A stretch of DNA of 64,000 bases. It comes from Glycomyces tenuis DSM 44171. GTDB taxonomy: Bacteria > Actinomycetota > Actinomycetes > Mycobacteriales > Micromonosporaceae. Positions 33,458 to 42,571 of the stretch are shown one piece after another; the first letter of the stretch is position 1; each line of letters opens with the position of its first letter. The DNA lies in the NCBI RefSeq assembly GCF_000427885.1, contig NZ_ATYW01000001.1, positions 240,699-304,698 of the forward strand. The letters run 5' to 3'. The notes below the pieces were generated by a model, which did no database searches, was not told the DNA's origin, and saw nothing but the letters and a program-made list of their open reading frames with translations. A program made the translations under genes and the position numbers.

Positions 33458-34149
33458 GCGGTGCTCGCCAGGATCTCGGCGTAGTGGATGGGCCTCGGGC
33501 CTCCGGTGCGGGTGAGGCCGCCGCCGATGTGGGTGAGGCACGAGTTGTCGGCGGCGGCGAGGTACTCGGCGCCGGTGCCTGCGGCGTTGCGGCACTTGTC
33601 CTCGAGCATCGCCGATGAGACCTCGCTGTTCTTGAGCGCGAAGGTGCCGCCGAAGCCGCAGCACTGCTCGGCCGCGGGCAGGTCGACCAGTTCGATGCCG
33701 CCGACGGCGCGCAGGAGCCGCAGCGGCTTGTCGCCCAGGCCGAGCGCGCGGGTGCCGTGGCAGGTCGGGTGGTAGGCGACGGTGTGGGGGAAGCGGGCGC
33801 CGACGTCCTCGACGCCGGCGTGGTCGAGCAGGAACTCCGAGAGCTCGTAGACCCGCTCGCCGATGTCGCCGCCGATCAGGCCGGGGTACTGGTCGCGCGC
33901 CATGGCCGCGCACGAGCCGGACGGGGTGACGACGGCGTCGTAGGAGCCGAAGACGCGGTCGAAGGACTTCGCGAGCTTGGCGGCGTCCTTGCGGAACCCG
34001 GAGTTGGCGTGCATCTGGCCGCAGCAGGTCTGGGCCCGCGGGAAGTCGACCTCGTAGCCGAGGCGCTCCAGAACGGCGACGACCGCCTTCGGCGTCTGCG
34101 GGTAGAGGGCGTCGTTGACGCAGGTGATGAAAAGACCGATGCGGCTCAA
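33454..34149 (-). CDS. lutA: Lactate utilisation protein LutA (CCG domain)
   Basis: 231 residues from a TTG start at 34149, with GAGAGAGG about 14 bases upstream. No ATG or GTG is available near the family N-terminus (RIGLFITCVNDALYPQ). Two Cys-rich CCG domains: CCGQMHANSGF and CCGFGGTFALKN, with GSCAAM and HPTCHGTRAL completing the ligand sets. It starts 10 bases after gntR and is coupled to lutB, so the regulator and the complex share one transcript. Confidence 0.94.
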   Translation of the reverse strand: MSRIGLFITCVNDALYPQTPKAVVAVLERLGYEVDFPRAQTCCGQMHANSGFRKDAAKLAKSFDRVFGSYDAVVTPSGSCAAMARDQYPGLIGGDIGERVYELSEFLLDHAGVEDVGARFPHTVAYHPTCHGTRALGLGDKPLRLLRAVGGIELVDLPAAEQCCGFGGTFALKNSEVSSAMLEDKCRNAAGTGAEYLAAADNSCLTHIGGGLTRTGGPRPIHYAEILASTA

Positions 34150-34159
34150 GGGCGTGCGG

Positions 34160-34864
34160 TCACCTCTCTCGTCTGGGTCCCACCACGGCTTCGGACCTGA
34201 GGAAGGCCGCCGCGTGCCTCGATCGGGAGTTCTCGAGGTGGCGGGTCATGGCCTCCGCGGCTGTAAGCGGTTGCCTCTCGATGATAGCCTCTGCGATCGC
34301 CAGGTGCTCGCGCTCGGTCTCCGCGATCGCCTTCGGTTCGATGTACGAGCGGTGGAGGTGGAAGTGGGCGTCGAGGCGGTCGATGGCCTTCGCGAGCATC
34401 GCGTTGCCGCTCAGGCGGGCGATGTCGGCGTGGAACCGCTTGTCGGCCTTGGTGAAGTCCAGCCGGGTCAGCTCCGGGTCGCTGTCGAAGTCCGGGGTGC
34501 GGGCCAGCGCCCGAAGCGCGTTCGCGCCGCCGCCGTGGGCGCCCGGCCTCGGTTCGGCGGCGTGCTTCGCGGCGAGGGGCTCGAGGAGCCGCCGCATCTC
34601 GAACAGGTCCTCGAACTCGTCCTCGGTGAGCAGCGGCGTGACCCGGTAGCCGCTGAGCGGGCGGCGCCCCACGAGCCCTTCGGCCTCCAGCCGGGCCAGG
34701 GCCTCCCTGATCGGCGTCTGCGAGATCTCCAGGCGCTTCGCCAGCCCGTCGATGCTGAGCTTCTCGCCCGGCGCCAGGACGCTCCGCAGGATCCTGGACT
34801 TCAGCTCGGCGTAGGCCTCGTCGGCCAAGGTCCGCCGTCCCGGCGACACCAGCGCTTCTCCCAT
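34160..34864 (-). CDS. GntR/FadR-subfamily (FCD) regulator of the fucose-lactate locus
   Basis: 234 residues from the ATG at 34864. Winged HTH: LADEAYAELKSRILRSVLAPGE, KLSIDGLAKRLEISQTPIREA, LARLEAEGLV. The FCD effector domain has metal-binding-like residues (FHADIARLSGN, HREH-like TEREHLAIAEAI, MTRHLENS). It heads the lutABC operon and is divergent from the fucose operon. Its own ribosome binding site AGGA lies inside the 16-bp palindrome, so binding there would repress both directions. Likely ligands are lactate or a deoxy-fuconate intermediate. Confidence 0.9.
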   Translation of the reverse strand: MGEALVSPGRRTLADEAYAELKSRILRSVLAPGEKLSIDGLAKRLEISQTPIREALARLEAEGLVGRRPLSGYRVTPLLTEDEFEDLFEMRRLLEPLAAKHAAEPRPGAHGGGANALRALARTPDFDSDPELTRLDFTKADKRFHADIARLSGNAMLAKAIDRLDAHFHLHRSYIEPKAIAETEREHLAIAEAIIERQPLTAAEAMTRHLENSRSRHAAAFLRSEAVVGPRRER

Positions 34865-34869
34865 GGAAT

Positions 34870-34885
34870 ATATCCTATAGGATAT
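34870..34885. promoter_or_regulatory. GntR operator candidate, 16-bp perfect palindrome
   Basis: ATATCCTATAGGATAT is a perfect palindrome 5 bases upstream of the gntR ATG, in the 91-base interval shared with the divergent fucose operon. It embeds the gntR ribosome binding site. The 12-bp core recurs at 5636-5647. Confidence 0.65.
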
Positions 34886-34955
34886 CGTCGGCAGGGCATC
34901 GGCACACACCGATCCTCCCGGGAAACGCCCCATACGTCCGCATTGGAGACACTCC

Positions 34956-35942
34956 GTGGCAACGAACCGCCCTGAACTCGAGCGGCGCCGCCTCGGTGAC
35001 ACCGGCGTGTCCGTCAGCGCCATGGGCCTCGGCTGCGCCCCCATCGCGGGCCTGTTCACCCCGGTCGGCCCCGAACTCGCCGCCGCCACCGTCGAGGCGG
35101 CCTGGGCGGGCGGCATCCGCCACTTCGACACCGCGCCCCACTACGGCGCCGGGCTCTCCGAAGAGCGGCTTGGGAGCGTTCTTCGCGGCCTGCCGCGCGA
35201 GGCGTTCACGGTCTCGACCAAGATGGGCCGCGTGCTGGTCGACCACGACGGCCCCTGGGACCTGTGGGCCGAGCCCAACGGCAGGGCCAGCGCCTTCGAC
35301 TTCTCCGGCGACGGCGCCCGCGAGGCCCACCTGGGCTCGCTCGAGCGGCTCGGCCTCGACCGCGTCGACATCGGCCTCGTTCACGACGCCGACGACCACC
35401 TCGACGAGGCCGCCGCAGGCACCTACGCCGCGCTCGCCGAGCTCCGCTCCGAGGGCCGCCTCGGCGCGATCGGCGTCGGCATGAACTCCACCGACGCCGC
35501 CGCCGAGCTGCTCTCACGCGGCGACTTCGACGTCGCGCTCATCGCCGGGCGCTACACCCTGCTCGACCAGTCGGCGCTCGGCGGGCTCTACCCCCTCTGC
35601 CGCTCGCGCGGCGTCTCGGTCATCGCCGCCGGCGTGTTCAACTCCGGGATCCTCGCCGCCCCGGATGCCGGCGCCACCTTCGACTACGCGGCGGCCGACG
35701 GCGCGCTCGTCGCGAAGGCCCGCGCGATCGCCGAGGTCTGCGCGCGGCACGGCGTGCCGCTGCGCGCGGCGGCCCTCCAGTTCCCCCTCGCACATCCGGC
35801 AGTGGCGTCGATTCTGGTCGGCGCCCGCACCCCGGCAGAGGTCGACGACGCCCTCGCGATGTTCGCCCACCCGATCCCCGAAGCGCTGTGGCACGACCTC
35901 AAGCGGACGGGGCTCCTGCCCGAGGAGGCACCCACTCCATGA
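34956..35942 (+). CDS. Aldo/keto reductase, probable L-fucose dehydrogenase
   Basis: 328 residues, GTG at 34956 with GGAG seven bases upstream. AKR motifs: DTAPHYGAGLSEERLG (catalytic Tyr), FTVSTKMGRVL (Lys), IGLVHDADDH (His), and VASILVGARTPAEVDDAL near the C-terminus. It is of the D-threo-aldose/L-fucose dehydrogenase type and would oxidise L-fucose to L-fucono-lactone with NAD(P). First gene of a coupled five-gene operon; its stop overlaps the lactonase start (ATGA). Confidence 0.85.
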   Translation: MATNRPELERRRLGDTGVSVSAMGLGCAPIAGLFTPVGPELAAATVEAAWAGGIRHFDTAPHYGAGLSEERLGSVLRGLPREAFTVSTKMGRVLVDHDGPWDLWAEPNGRASAFDFSGDGAREAHLGSLERLGLDRVDIGLVHDADDHLDEAAAGTYAALAELRSEGRLGAIGVGMNSTDAAAELLSRGDFDVALIAGRYTLLDQSALGGLYPLCRSRGVSVIAAGVFNSGILAAPDAGATFDYAAADGALVAKARAIAEVCARHGVPLRAAALQFPLAHPAVASILVGARTPAEVDDALAMFAHPIPEALWHDLKRTGLLPEEAPTP

Positions 35943-36790
35943 CGACCCGTCTCGTGATCGACGCGCACCACCATCTGTGGACCGCCGACTACCCCTGGCT
36001 CGCGAGCAGACCGGAGTTCGCCCCGATCAAGCGCGACTACGGCGTCGCCGACCTGCGGGCCAACCTCGCCGCCGCCGGCGTCGACCGCACCGTCCTGGTC
36101 GAGGCCTCCTGGGGGCACCCCTCGGAGACCATCGAGTTCCTGCACCTGGCGGGCGCCGTCGAGGAGATCGCCGGCGTCGTCGGCCACATCGACCTGCTCG
36201 GGCCCGACCTGCGCGCCGTCCTGGCCCGCTACCAGGGCCACCCGAGGGCCCGCTACCTGGTGGGGCTGCGAGACCAGATCCAGGGCCGAGCCGAGGCCGA
36301 CTTCCTGGCCCGGCCCGAGGTCATCGCCGCGCTGCGGACCGTGGCCGGGGCGGTCCCGACCTTCGACCTGGTCGTGCGCGTCGACCAGCTCCCCGCCGCG
36401 GCGAAGGCCGCCCAGGCCGTGCCGGAGCTGGGCTTCGTCCTCGACCACCTCGGCAAGCCGCGGGTCGGGGACGGCTCCGAGGGCCTGTGGGAGTGGCGCG
36501 AGGCCGTCGCCCCGCTCGCCAAGCAGCCCAACGTGAGCGCGAAGCTCTCCGGGCTGGTCACCGAGGCCGACTGGAAGCGGTGGAGCCCTGAAGACCTGCG
36601 GCCGTTCGTCCAGGCCGCTCTGGAGCTGTTCGGACCCGACCGGCTCATGTTCGGATCCGACTGGCCGGTCTGCGAACTGGCCGCCACGTACACGCGTGTG
36701 AAGGACGTCCTCACCGAGATCCTCGGCCGCGAGGACCCCGACGTCTTCTCGGGGACGGCGGCGAAGACCTACAAACTGGGAGTGTCATGA
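35939..36790 (+). CDS. Amidohydrolase, probable L-fuconolactonase
   Basis: 283 residues. A COG3618-type TIM-barrel amidohydrolase: VIDAHHHLWTADYPWL at the N-terminus, HPSETIEFLHLA, GFVLDHLGKPRV, NVSAKLSGLVTEADW and LMFGSDWPVCEL at the C-terminus. It would hydrolyse L-fucono-1,5-lactone to L-fuconate. It overlaps both neighbours by 4 bases, so stoichiometric expression with the dehydrogenase and hydrolase is expected. Confidence 0.88.
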   Translation: MTTRLVIDAHHHLWTADYPWLASRPEFAPIKRDYGVADLRANLAAAGVDRTVLVEASWGHPSETIEFLHLAGAVEEIAGVVGHIDLLGPDLRAVLARYQGHPRARYLVGLRDQIQGRAEADFLARPEVIAALRTVAGAVPTFDLVVRVDQLPAAAKAAQAVPELGFVLDHLGKPRVGDGSEGLWEWREAVAPLAKQPNVSAKLSGLVTEADWKRWSPEDLRPFVQAALELFGPDRLMFGSDWPVCELAATYTRVKDVLTEILGREDPDVFSGTAAKTYKLGVS

Positions 36791-37620
36791 AATACCTGCG
36801 CATCGGCGAAGCCGGACACGAGACGCCCGTCGCGGCCCACGGCGGCGAGCACTACGACCTGTCGGGGCGCTGCCGCGACATCGACGCGGCGTTCCTCGCC
36901 GCGGGAGGCGTATCCAGCGTGGACGGACTTCCGAAGATCGACGTCACCGGGCGGCGCGTGGGCGCGCCGATCGCGAAACCCGGTGCGGTGGTGTGCATCG
37001 GCATGAACTACGCCGCGCACTGCGCCGAGTCCGGCGCCGAACCGCCCGCCGAGCCGGTCGTGTTCTTCAAGCACCCCAACACCGTCGTCGGACCGAACGA
37101 CGAGATCGAGATCCCGCGCGGCTCGGCCAAGACCGACTGGGAGGTCGAGCTCGGCGTCGTCTTCGGCAAGCGCGCGTCCTATCTGGAGTCCGAAGCGGCG
37201 GCGCTGGAATGCGTCGCGGGCTTCGTCGTCGCCGACGACGTGAGCGAGCGCGAGTTCCAGATCGAGCGCTCCGGCGGCCAGTTCTCGAAGGGCAAGGCCT
37301 GCCCGACGTTCAGCCCGCTCGGCCCGTACCTGGTGACGCCCGACGAGATCGCCGACGTGCAGGACCTCCGCCTGTGGTCCAAGGTCAACGGCGAGGCCCG
37401 GCAGGACTCGAGCAGCGCCGACATGATCTTCTCGGTGGCGCACCTGATCTTCCACATGTCGCAGTTCATGGCCTTCGACCCCGGCGACCTGCTCCTGACC
37501 GGCACGCCCGAGGGCGTCGCGCTGTCGGGCCGCTTCCCGTACCTGCGGGAGGGGGACGTCGTCGAGGTCGGCATCGACGGCCTCGGGCAGACGCGGAACC
37601 CGGTGGTGCGGGCGAAATGA
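36787..37620 (+). CDS. Fumarylacetoacetate-hydrolase family protein, probable 2,4-diketo-3-deoxy-L-fuconate hydrolase
   Basis: 277 residues. FAH motifs: GMNYAAHCAESG, VFFKHPNTVVGPND, KTDWEVELGVVFGK (metal Glu residues), FVVADDVSEREFQIERSGGQ and LLTGTPEGVAL. In the fucose pathway of Xanthomonas-type bacteria this fold cleaves 2,4-diketo-3-deoxy-L-fuconate to pyruvate and L-lactate. The assignment rests on operon context. Its product lactate fits the divergent lut operon. Confidence 0.87.
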   Translation: MKYLRIGEAGHETPVAAHGGEHYDLSGRCRDIDAAFLAAGGVSSVDGLPKIDVTGRRVGAPIAKPGAVVCIGMNYAAHCAESGAEPPAEPVVFFKHPNTVVGPNDEIEIPRGSAKTDWEVELGVVFGKRASYLESEAAALECVAGFVVADDVSEREFQIERSGGQFSKGKACPTFSPLGPYLVTPDEIADVQDLRLWSKVNGEARQDSSSADMIFSVAHLIFHMSQFMAFDPGDLLLTGTPEGVALSGRFPYLREGDVVEVGIDGLGQTRNPVVRAK

Positions 37621-37647
37621 GCGCCAGCCGAAACGGAGCGGACACCG

Positions 37648-38928
37648 ATGATTAGCGCGGTGGAGGTCGTCGACGTCCGCTTCCCGACGTCGGCGAGCCT
37701 CGACGGCTCGGACGCGATGAACCCCGACCCCGACTACTCGGCCGCCTACGTCGTCCTCCGCGACGACGACGGATCCGAGGGCCACGGGTTCACCTTCACC
37801 ATCGGGCGCGGCAACGACGTCTGCTGCGCCGCGATCGAGGCGCTGTCCGCGCTCGTGATCGGCACGGACGCGGCCGACCTCGGCGAGTTCCACCGGCGCC
37901 TGACCCACGACTCCCAGATCCGCTGGCTCGGACCCGAGAAGGGCGTCGTGCACCTGGCCGCGGCCGCGCTGGTCAACGCCGCCTGGGACCTCGCCGCCCG
38001 CCGCGCCGGGCTCCCGGTGTGGAAGTTCCTGTCCGCCATGAGCCCCGAGCGGATCGTCGACTGCGTCGACTGGCGCTACCTGAGCGACGCCCTCACGCCG
38101 GGCGAGGCGCTCGAACTGCTGCGCGCGGCCGAGCCGGGCAAGGCCGAGCGCATCGCCGAGCTCGAACGGGACGGCTACCCCGCCTACACCACCTCGCCGG
38201 GCTGGCTCGGCTACTCCGACGAGAAGGTCGTGCGCCTCGCGAAGCGGGCCGTGGCCGAGGGCTACGGGCAGATCAAGCTGAAGGTCGGCGCCGACCTCGC
38301 CGACGACCGGCGCCGCTTCGCCGCCGCCCGCGCGGCGGTCGGCCCGGACGTGCGGATCGCCGTCGACGCCAACCAGCGCTGGGACGTCGACCGGGCCGTG
38401 GAGTGGATGTCGGCGCTCGCCGAGTTCGACCCGTGGTGGATCGAGGAGCCGACCAGCCCCGACGACATCCTCGGCCACGCCGCGATCCGCCGGCGCATCG
38501 CGCCGATCAAGGTCGCCACCGGCGAGCACTGCCACAACCGCGTCATGTTCAAGCAGCTCCTCCAGGCCGAGGCCGTCGACTTCCTGCAGCTGGACGCGGC
38601 GCGCGTCGCGGGCGTCAACGAGAACCTGGCGATCCTGCTGCTGGCCAAGCGCTTCGACGTGCCGGTCTGCCCGCACGCGGGCGGCGTCGGCCTGTGCGAG
38701 CTGGTCGGGCACCTGTCGATGTTCGACTACACCTCGGTGAGCGCCTCGCTGGAGGACCGCGTGATCGAGTACGTCGACCACCTCCACGAGCACTTCACCG
38801 AGCCGACCGTCATCGAGAACGGCCGCTACCGGGCGCCGCGCGCCCCGGGATTCTCCGCGGAGATGCGCCGCGAAAGCCTCCGGCACTACACCTATCCGAA
38901 TGGTCCTGAATGGAGCAGAAAACGATGA
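37648..38928 (+). CDS. Enolase-superfamily L-fuconate dehydratase
   Basis: 426 residues, ATG at 37648 with GGAG nine bases upstream. Mandelate-racemase subgroup: KxK motif in [10 protein letters not shown] (about residue 210), metal ligands in [19 protein letters not shown] and ATGEHCHNR, and a catalytic His in [12 protein letters not shown]. The N-terminal [20 protein letters not shown] is typical of L-fuconate dehydratases. It makes 2-keto-3-deoxy-L-fuconate. Its stop overlaps the SDR start. Confidence 0.93.
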   Translation: MISAVEVVDVRFPTSASLDGSDAMNPDPDYSAAYVVLRDDDGSEGHGFTFTIGRGNDVCCAAIEALSALVIGTDAADLGEFHRRLTHDSQIRWLGPEKGVVHLAAAALVNAAWDLAARRAGLPVWKFLSAMSPERIVDCVDWRYLSDALTPGEALELLRAAEPGKAERIAELERDGYPAYTTSPGWLGYSDEKVVRLAKRAVAEGYGQIKLKVGADLADDRRRFAAARAAVGPDVRIAVDANQRWDVDRAVEWMSALAEFDPWWIEEPTSPDDILGHAAIRRRIAPIKVATGEHCHNRVMFKQLLQAEAVDFLQLDAARVAGVNENLAILLLAKRFDVPVCPHAGGVGLCELVGHLSMFDYTSVSASLEDRVIEYVDHLHEHFTEPTVIENGRYRAPRAPGFSAEMRRESLRHYTYPNGPEWSRKR

Positions 38929-39662
38929 ACGGATTCGAAGGCCTCACCGTCGTCATCTCGGGAGGATCGTCCGGGATCGGCGCGAAGTGCGCCGACGCCT
39001 TCGCCGCCCGCGGCGCGAACGTGGCCGTGCTCGACCTCCGGTCGAGCGGCGAGCACTGGTCGACCGCCTGCGACGTCGCCGACGACCACCAGGTCCGCAC
39101 CGCCGTCGCCGCCGTCGCCGAGCACTTCGGCGGGATCGACGTGCTCGTCAACAACGCCGGGATCGGCGCCCAGGGCACCGTCGAGGAGAACTCCGACAAG
39201 CAGTGGATGCGCGTGCTGGACGTGAACCTGCTGGGCATGGTCCGCCTCGCCCGCGCGTGCCTGCCGCACCTGCGCGAATCGGAGTCGGCCGCGATCGTGA
39301 ACATGTCCTCGATCGTGGCGAGCACCGGCCTGGTCAAGCGCGCCCTGTACGGCGCGTCCAAGGGCGCGGTCCACTCGCTCACCCTCGCCATGGCCGCCGA
39401 CCACGTCGCCGAGGGCATCCGCGTCAACTGCGTCGCGCCCGGCACCGTCGACACCCCGTGGGTGGGCCGCCTGCTCGACCAGGCCGAGGACCCGGCGGAG
39501 GAGCGCCGGAAGCTCGAGGCGCGCCAGCCCACCGGGCGGCTCGTGGACCCCGAGGAGGTCGCGAACGCCGTGGTCTACCTGTCCGACCCCGCCAACAAGG
39601 CCGTCACCGGCACCAGCCTCGCCGTCGACGGCGGCACCGCCGGACTGCGCCTGGTTCGCTGA
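38925..39662 (+). CDS. SDR, probable 2-keto-3-deoxy-L-fuconate 4-dehydrogenase
   Basis: 245 residues from the ATG at 38925 (ATGA overlap, GGAG upstream). Classical [12 protein letters not shown] at 13-21, [21 protein letters not shown], catalytic SSIVAST ... [11 protein letters not shown], and [13 protein letters not shown]. It lacks an extra domain and has the length of the family (about 250). It oxidises the dehydratase product before hydrolytic cleavage. Last gene of the fucose operon. Confidence 0.9.
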   Translation: MNGFEGLTVVISGGSSGIGAKCADAFAARGANVAVLDLRSSGEHWSTACDVADDHQVRTAVAAVAEHFGGIDVLVNNAGIGAQGTVEENSDKQWMRVLDVNLLGMVRLARACLPHLRESESAAIVNMSSIVASTGLVKRALYGASKGAVHSLTLAMAADHVAEGIRVNCVAPGTVDTPWVGRLLDQAEDPAEERRKLEARQPTGRLVDPEEVANAVVYLSDPANKAVTGTSLAVDGGTAGLRLVR

Positions 39663-39808
39663 CCATATTGGGGCACAACGGTATTCGTTGTCACCTTTCG
39701 GTCACGCTCCGGTACGAACCGGACGCGGCGCACGCTGTCCCCATAAGACACCACGAAAAGCCGCAAGGCGGACTGAAAACGCTCGATCGAAGTCCATAGA
39801 CTCGGCAC

Positions 39809-41317
39809 ATGCAACATCGCTCCCCCCGAGCAGCCGCAGTCGGAGTCGACCTGGGCACCTCGACCACCACGGTGTCGATCCGCGGCCGCGGCGAGCGTTC
39901 GGCGACCCGGGTGTTCGACGGCCTCCCGCCCGAGGCGGCCGCCGGCGCCCTCGCCGCCGCATTCGACCGTGTCCGCTCCTTCCTCGACGAGTCCGAGGCG
40001 GGAAGGGCGCCGGTCACCGTGGTCGTCCCCGCTTCGTGGGAGCGCGACCGGCTGAACGAGGTCGCCGACGCCGCCGAGGCGTCCGGCCTCGAGCGCCCCT
40101 CGTTCCTCCCATCGGCCGAGGCCGCCGCGGTGTACGTCGAGGCCCGCGGCCACGAGTTCGAGCCGGGCACCGCGCTCGTCGTCTACGAGCTCGGCGCCTC
40201 CACCTGCGAGGTCGGCGTCGTCCGGCGGGACCGGGACGGCCGCACCGTCCTGGCCGCGCACGCCACCGGCGACATCGGCGGCGACGAGTTCGACCACCTC
40301 GTCCTCGCCTACCTCTCGGGCAGGCACCGCGACACCGACCCCGAATTCTGGGACCGGGTGATGGACCCGTCCGAGGAGGTGCTGCGGCCCGCCCTGCTCG
40401 AGGAGATCGGGCGCGCCCGCGAACGGCTCTCCGAGCAGCCCTCGGCCGACATCGCCCTGGACGGGCTCGAACTCCAGCTCACCCAGCAGGAGCTGGAGTC
40501 GTGCATAGACGAGCTCGTCGAGCAGAGCTGCGAGCTGGCCGCACGCGTCCTGGCGGCCGCGGGCGTCGGAGCCGAGGAGACGGCCGGGCTCCTGCTCACC
40601 GGCGGCGCGAGCCGCACGCCGCTGGTGGTGGCGCGGCTCGCCGAGCGGACCGGCCTCAAACCGGTCCTGCCCGAGCATCCCGAGCGGGTCCCGGCCGAGG
40701 GCGCCGCGATCGCCGCGCTGACGGCGCTGCCGAGCGGGCCTCCCCCCTCCAGGCTCCGCCGCACCGCGCTGCGCGTGGGCGTCCTGGCGGGGCTGCTGGT
40801 GGCCCTGGTCGGCGCCACCGCGATCTTCGGGTCCGAGCTGGGCTCGGGCGTCAGCTACGAGGCCGGCGGCACCGAGGCGACGCCGACGACGGAGGCCGCC
40901 ACCGAGACGAGCGCCCCCGCCGATGGCGACCTCGGCTCCGGCGGCGCGGGCGGCGCGCCCACGAGCGGCGAGCCGCGGACCCCCGAGCCCGACGACACCG
41001 GCGGGACCGGCGGCGCCGAGCCGACGCCGGACGAGGAGGAGGAGCCCTCGCCGACCGAGGACGACCGCGAGGAGAGCGCCACCGCCGGGCCGGTGCCGGA
41101 CCTCGCGACCATGTCGGCCGAGGAGGCGGGTGCGACCCTCACCGACGCCGGTTTCACCAATGTGGACTACCAGGCCGAGCCCGACCCGCTGTTCGGCCCC
41201 TGGTACGACGACTGCGAGGTCAAGGCCCAGGACCCGGCGCCCGACACCCGCCTCGACTTCGACGAGCCGATCACGGTCACCTACTCCGGCACCGAGTCCG
41301 ACGACTGCGAGCCGTGA
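39809..41317 (+). CDS. Hsp70-like ATPase domain fused to a TM helix and a PASTA-like domain
   Basis: 502 residues. Residues 10-305 are an actin-like Hsp70 nucleotide-binding domain: VGVDLGTSTTTVSI (phosphate 1), VVYELGASTCEVGVV (phosphate 2), LLLTGGASRTPLV (adenosine), but no substrate-binding domain follows. A TM helix (about 317-335) leads to a Thr/Glu/Gly-rich linker. The C-terminal 66 residues read as a PASTA repeat (VPDLATMSAEEAGATLTDAGF ... PDTRLDFDEPITVTYSG), which would face the cell wall and bind muropeptide. Monocistronic. A -10 (CATAGACT) lies about 20 bases before the ATG. Confidence 0.8.
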   Translation: MQHRSPRAAAVGVDLGTSTTTVSIRGRGERSATRVFDGLPPEAAAGALAAAFDRVRSFLDESEAGRAPVTVVVPASWERDRLNEVADAAEASGLERPSFLPSAEAAAVYVEARGHEFEPGTALVVYELGASTCEVGVVRRDRDGRTVLAAHATGDIGGDEFDHLVLAYLSGRHRDTDPEFWDRVMDPSEEVLRPALLEEIGRARERLSEQPSADIALDGLELQLTQQELESCIDELVEQSCELAARVLAAAGVGAEETAGLLLTGGASRTPLVVARLAERTGLKPVLPEHPERVPAEGAAIAALTALPSGPPPSRLRRTALRVGVLAGLLVALVGATAIFGSELGSGVSYEAGGTEATPTTEAATETSAPADGDLGSGGAGGAPTSGEPRTPEPDDTGGTGGAEPTPDEEEEPSPTEDDREESATAGPVPDLATMSAEEAGATLTDAGFTNVDYQAEPDPLFGPWYDDCEVKAQDPAPDTRLDFDEPITVTYSGTESDDCEP

Positions 41318-41521
41318 CGCGGCGCACCGGGCACGTCGTGTGACCACTGAGGCCTGTGAGTCTGGTGTGTGACGTGCATGGGTGTCGGATATCGCCTCGT
41401 ATCGCCGGAAGCGATTTGATCTGCGTCGCAAACCACACCATATATACCGACCTGATAACAAATTCAGTCCATTTCGGGTGTGGCGGCATCAGAATTTACT
41501 TTCACAGGCGAATATCCAGGT

Positions 41522-42571
41522 ATGCCATCCGACTCGAACCGGTCTACGACCGCGCGCCGAAGCGCGAACATACGGGACCGAGGTGTGACCGTCCGCGACG
41601 ACGCCGTTGTCAAACAGCTCATCACGCCGCTGCGCCGCTACATCCCAGTCAATTGGTTCGATTGGGAGCCGTACGGCAAACGCCCCAAGAGCTGGTGGCC
41701 CGACATCGCGCTGATCCTCGCGTTCATCGCCATCGCCGCGCTGCTGACGTTCCCCTCGCCCCTCGTCCAGATGGACTGGGAGATCCGCGAATGGGTGTGG
41801 CGCCACAAGGTCGAGTGGGTCCGCGACGTCTCGCGCGTGGCGACCGAACTCGGCCAGGCCCGCACCGTGGCCACGATCACCCTCGCCCTGGCCGTCTGGT
41901 CCGCGCTGCGCTTCCGCAGCATCCGCCCCCTGCTGATGTACGCGCTGTCGTTCATCACCCTGGTCGTCATCCTCGGCATGAAGCACGCGATGGGCCGCCC
42001 CCTCTCGCAGCACCTGTGGCAGCTGCACGAGGTCTCGCCCGACGGGGCCATGCTGTTCACCTACTACACGGAGGGCGGCGGCGGCAACATCCCCGACGCG
42101 ACGGCCTTCCCCTCCGGGCACGCGGTCAACACCGTCCTGCTGTTCGGCCTCATCGTGATGCTCATCGGCGGCCTGATCCCCGCCTGGGCGCGCTGGTGCA
42201 TCGTGCTGATACCGCCGATCGCGGTGTTCGCCTCGCAGGTGTACATCGGCCAGCACTGGTTCTGGGACGAGCCGGCCGGCATCCTGCTCGGCCTGGTCAT
42301 CATCCGCATCGCCAGGCGGGTGCCGTGGGCGACGATCCCGCTCGGACCCCTCGAGGTCTTCGAGCCGGCGACGCGCAAGACCATCCTGATCTCGACGCTG
42401 CTGATCCTGGGCGTCATGGTCACGCCCGCGATGCCGCTGGTCCCCGCGCTGCTGTTCGCCGCGGCGCTGACGAGCTTCGGCCTGGTCTGGCTGCTCTTGA
42501 AGCTGCGGGCCGCGAAGCGGAACGCCGTGGCCGTCGAGCCGCCTAGTCAGCCTTCCGATAGCTCCCGGTGA
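41522..42571 (+). CDS. PAP2-family membrane phosphatase
   Basis: 349 residues from the ATG at 41522; a GTG at 41585 preceded by GAGG is an alternative. The phosphatase triad is complete: KHAMGRP (about 154-160), FPSGHAVN (about 196), SQVYIGQHWFWDEP (about 238). Six or more TM helices with an Arg-rich N-terminus. It probably dephosphorylates undecaprenyl pyrophosphate or phosphatidate. The 3' end overlaps the convergent purM by 29 bases. Confidence 0.9.
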   Translation: MPSDSNRSTTARRSANIRDRGVTVRDDAVVKQLITPLRRYIPVNWFDWEPYGKRPKSWWPDIALILAFIAIAALLTFPSPLVQMDWEIREWVWRHKVEWVRDVSRVATELGQARTVATITLALAVWSALRFRSIRPLLMYALSFITLVVILGMKHAMGRPLSQHLWQLHEVSPDGAMLFTYYTEGGGGNIPDATAFPSGHAVNTVLLFGLIVMLIGGLIPAWARWCIVLIPPIAVFASQVYIGQHWFWDEPAGILLGLVIIRIARRVPWATIPLGPLEVFEPATRKTILISTLLILGVMVTPAMPLVPALLFAAALTSFGLVWLLLKLRAAKRNAVAVEPPSQPSDSSR

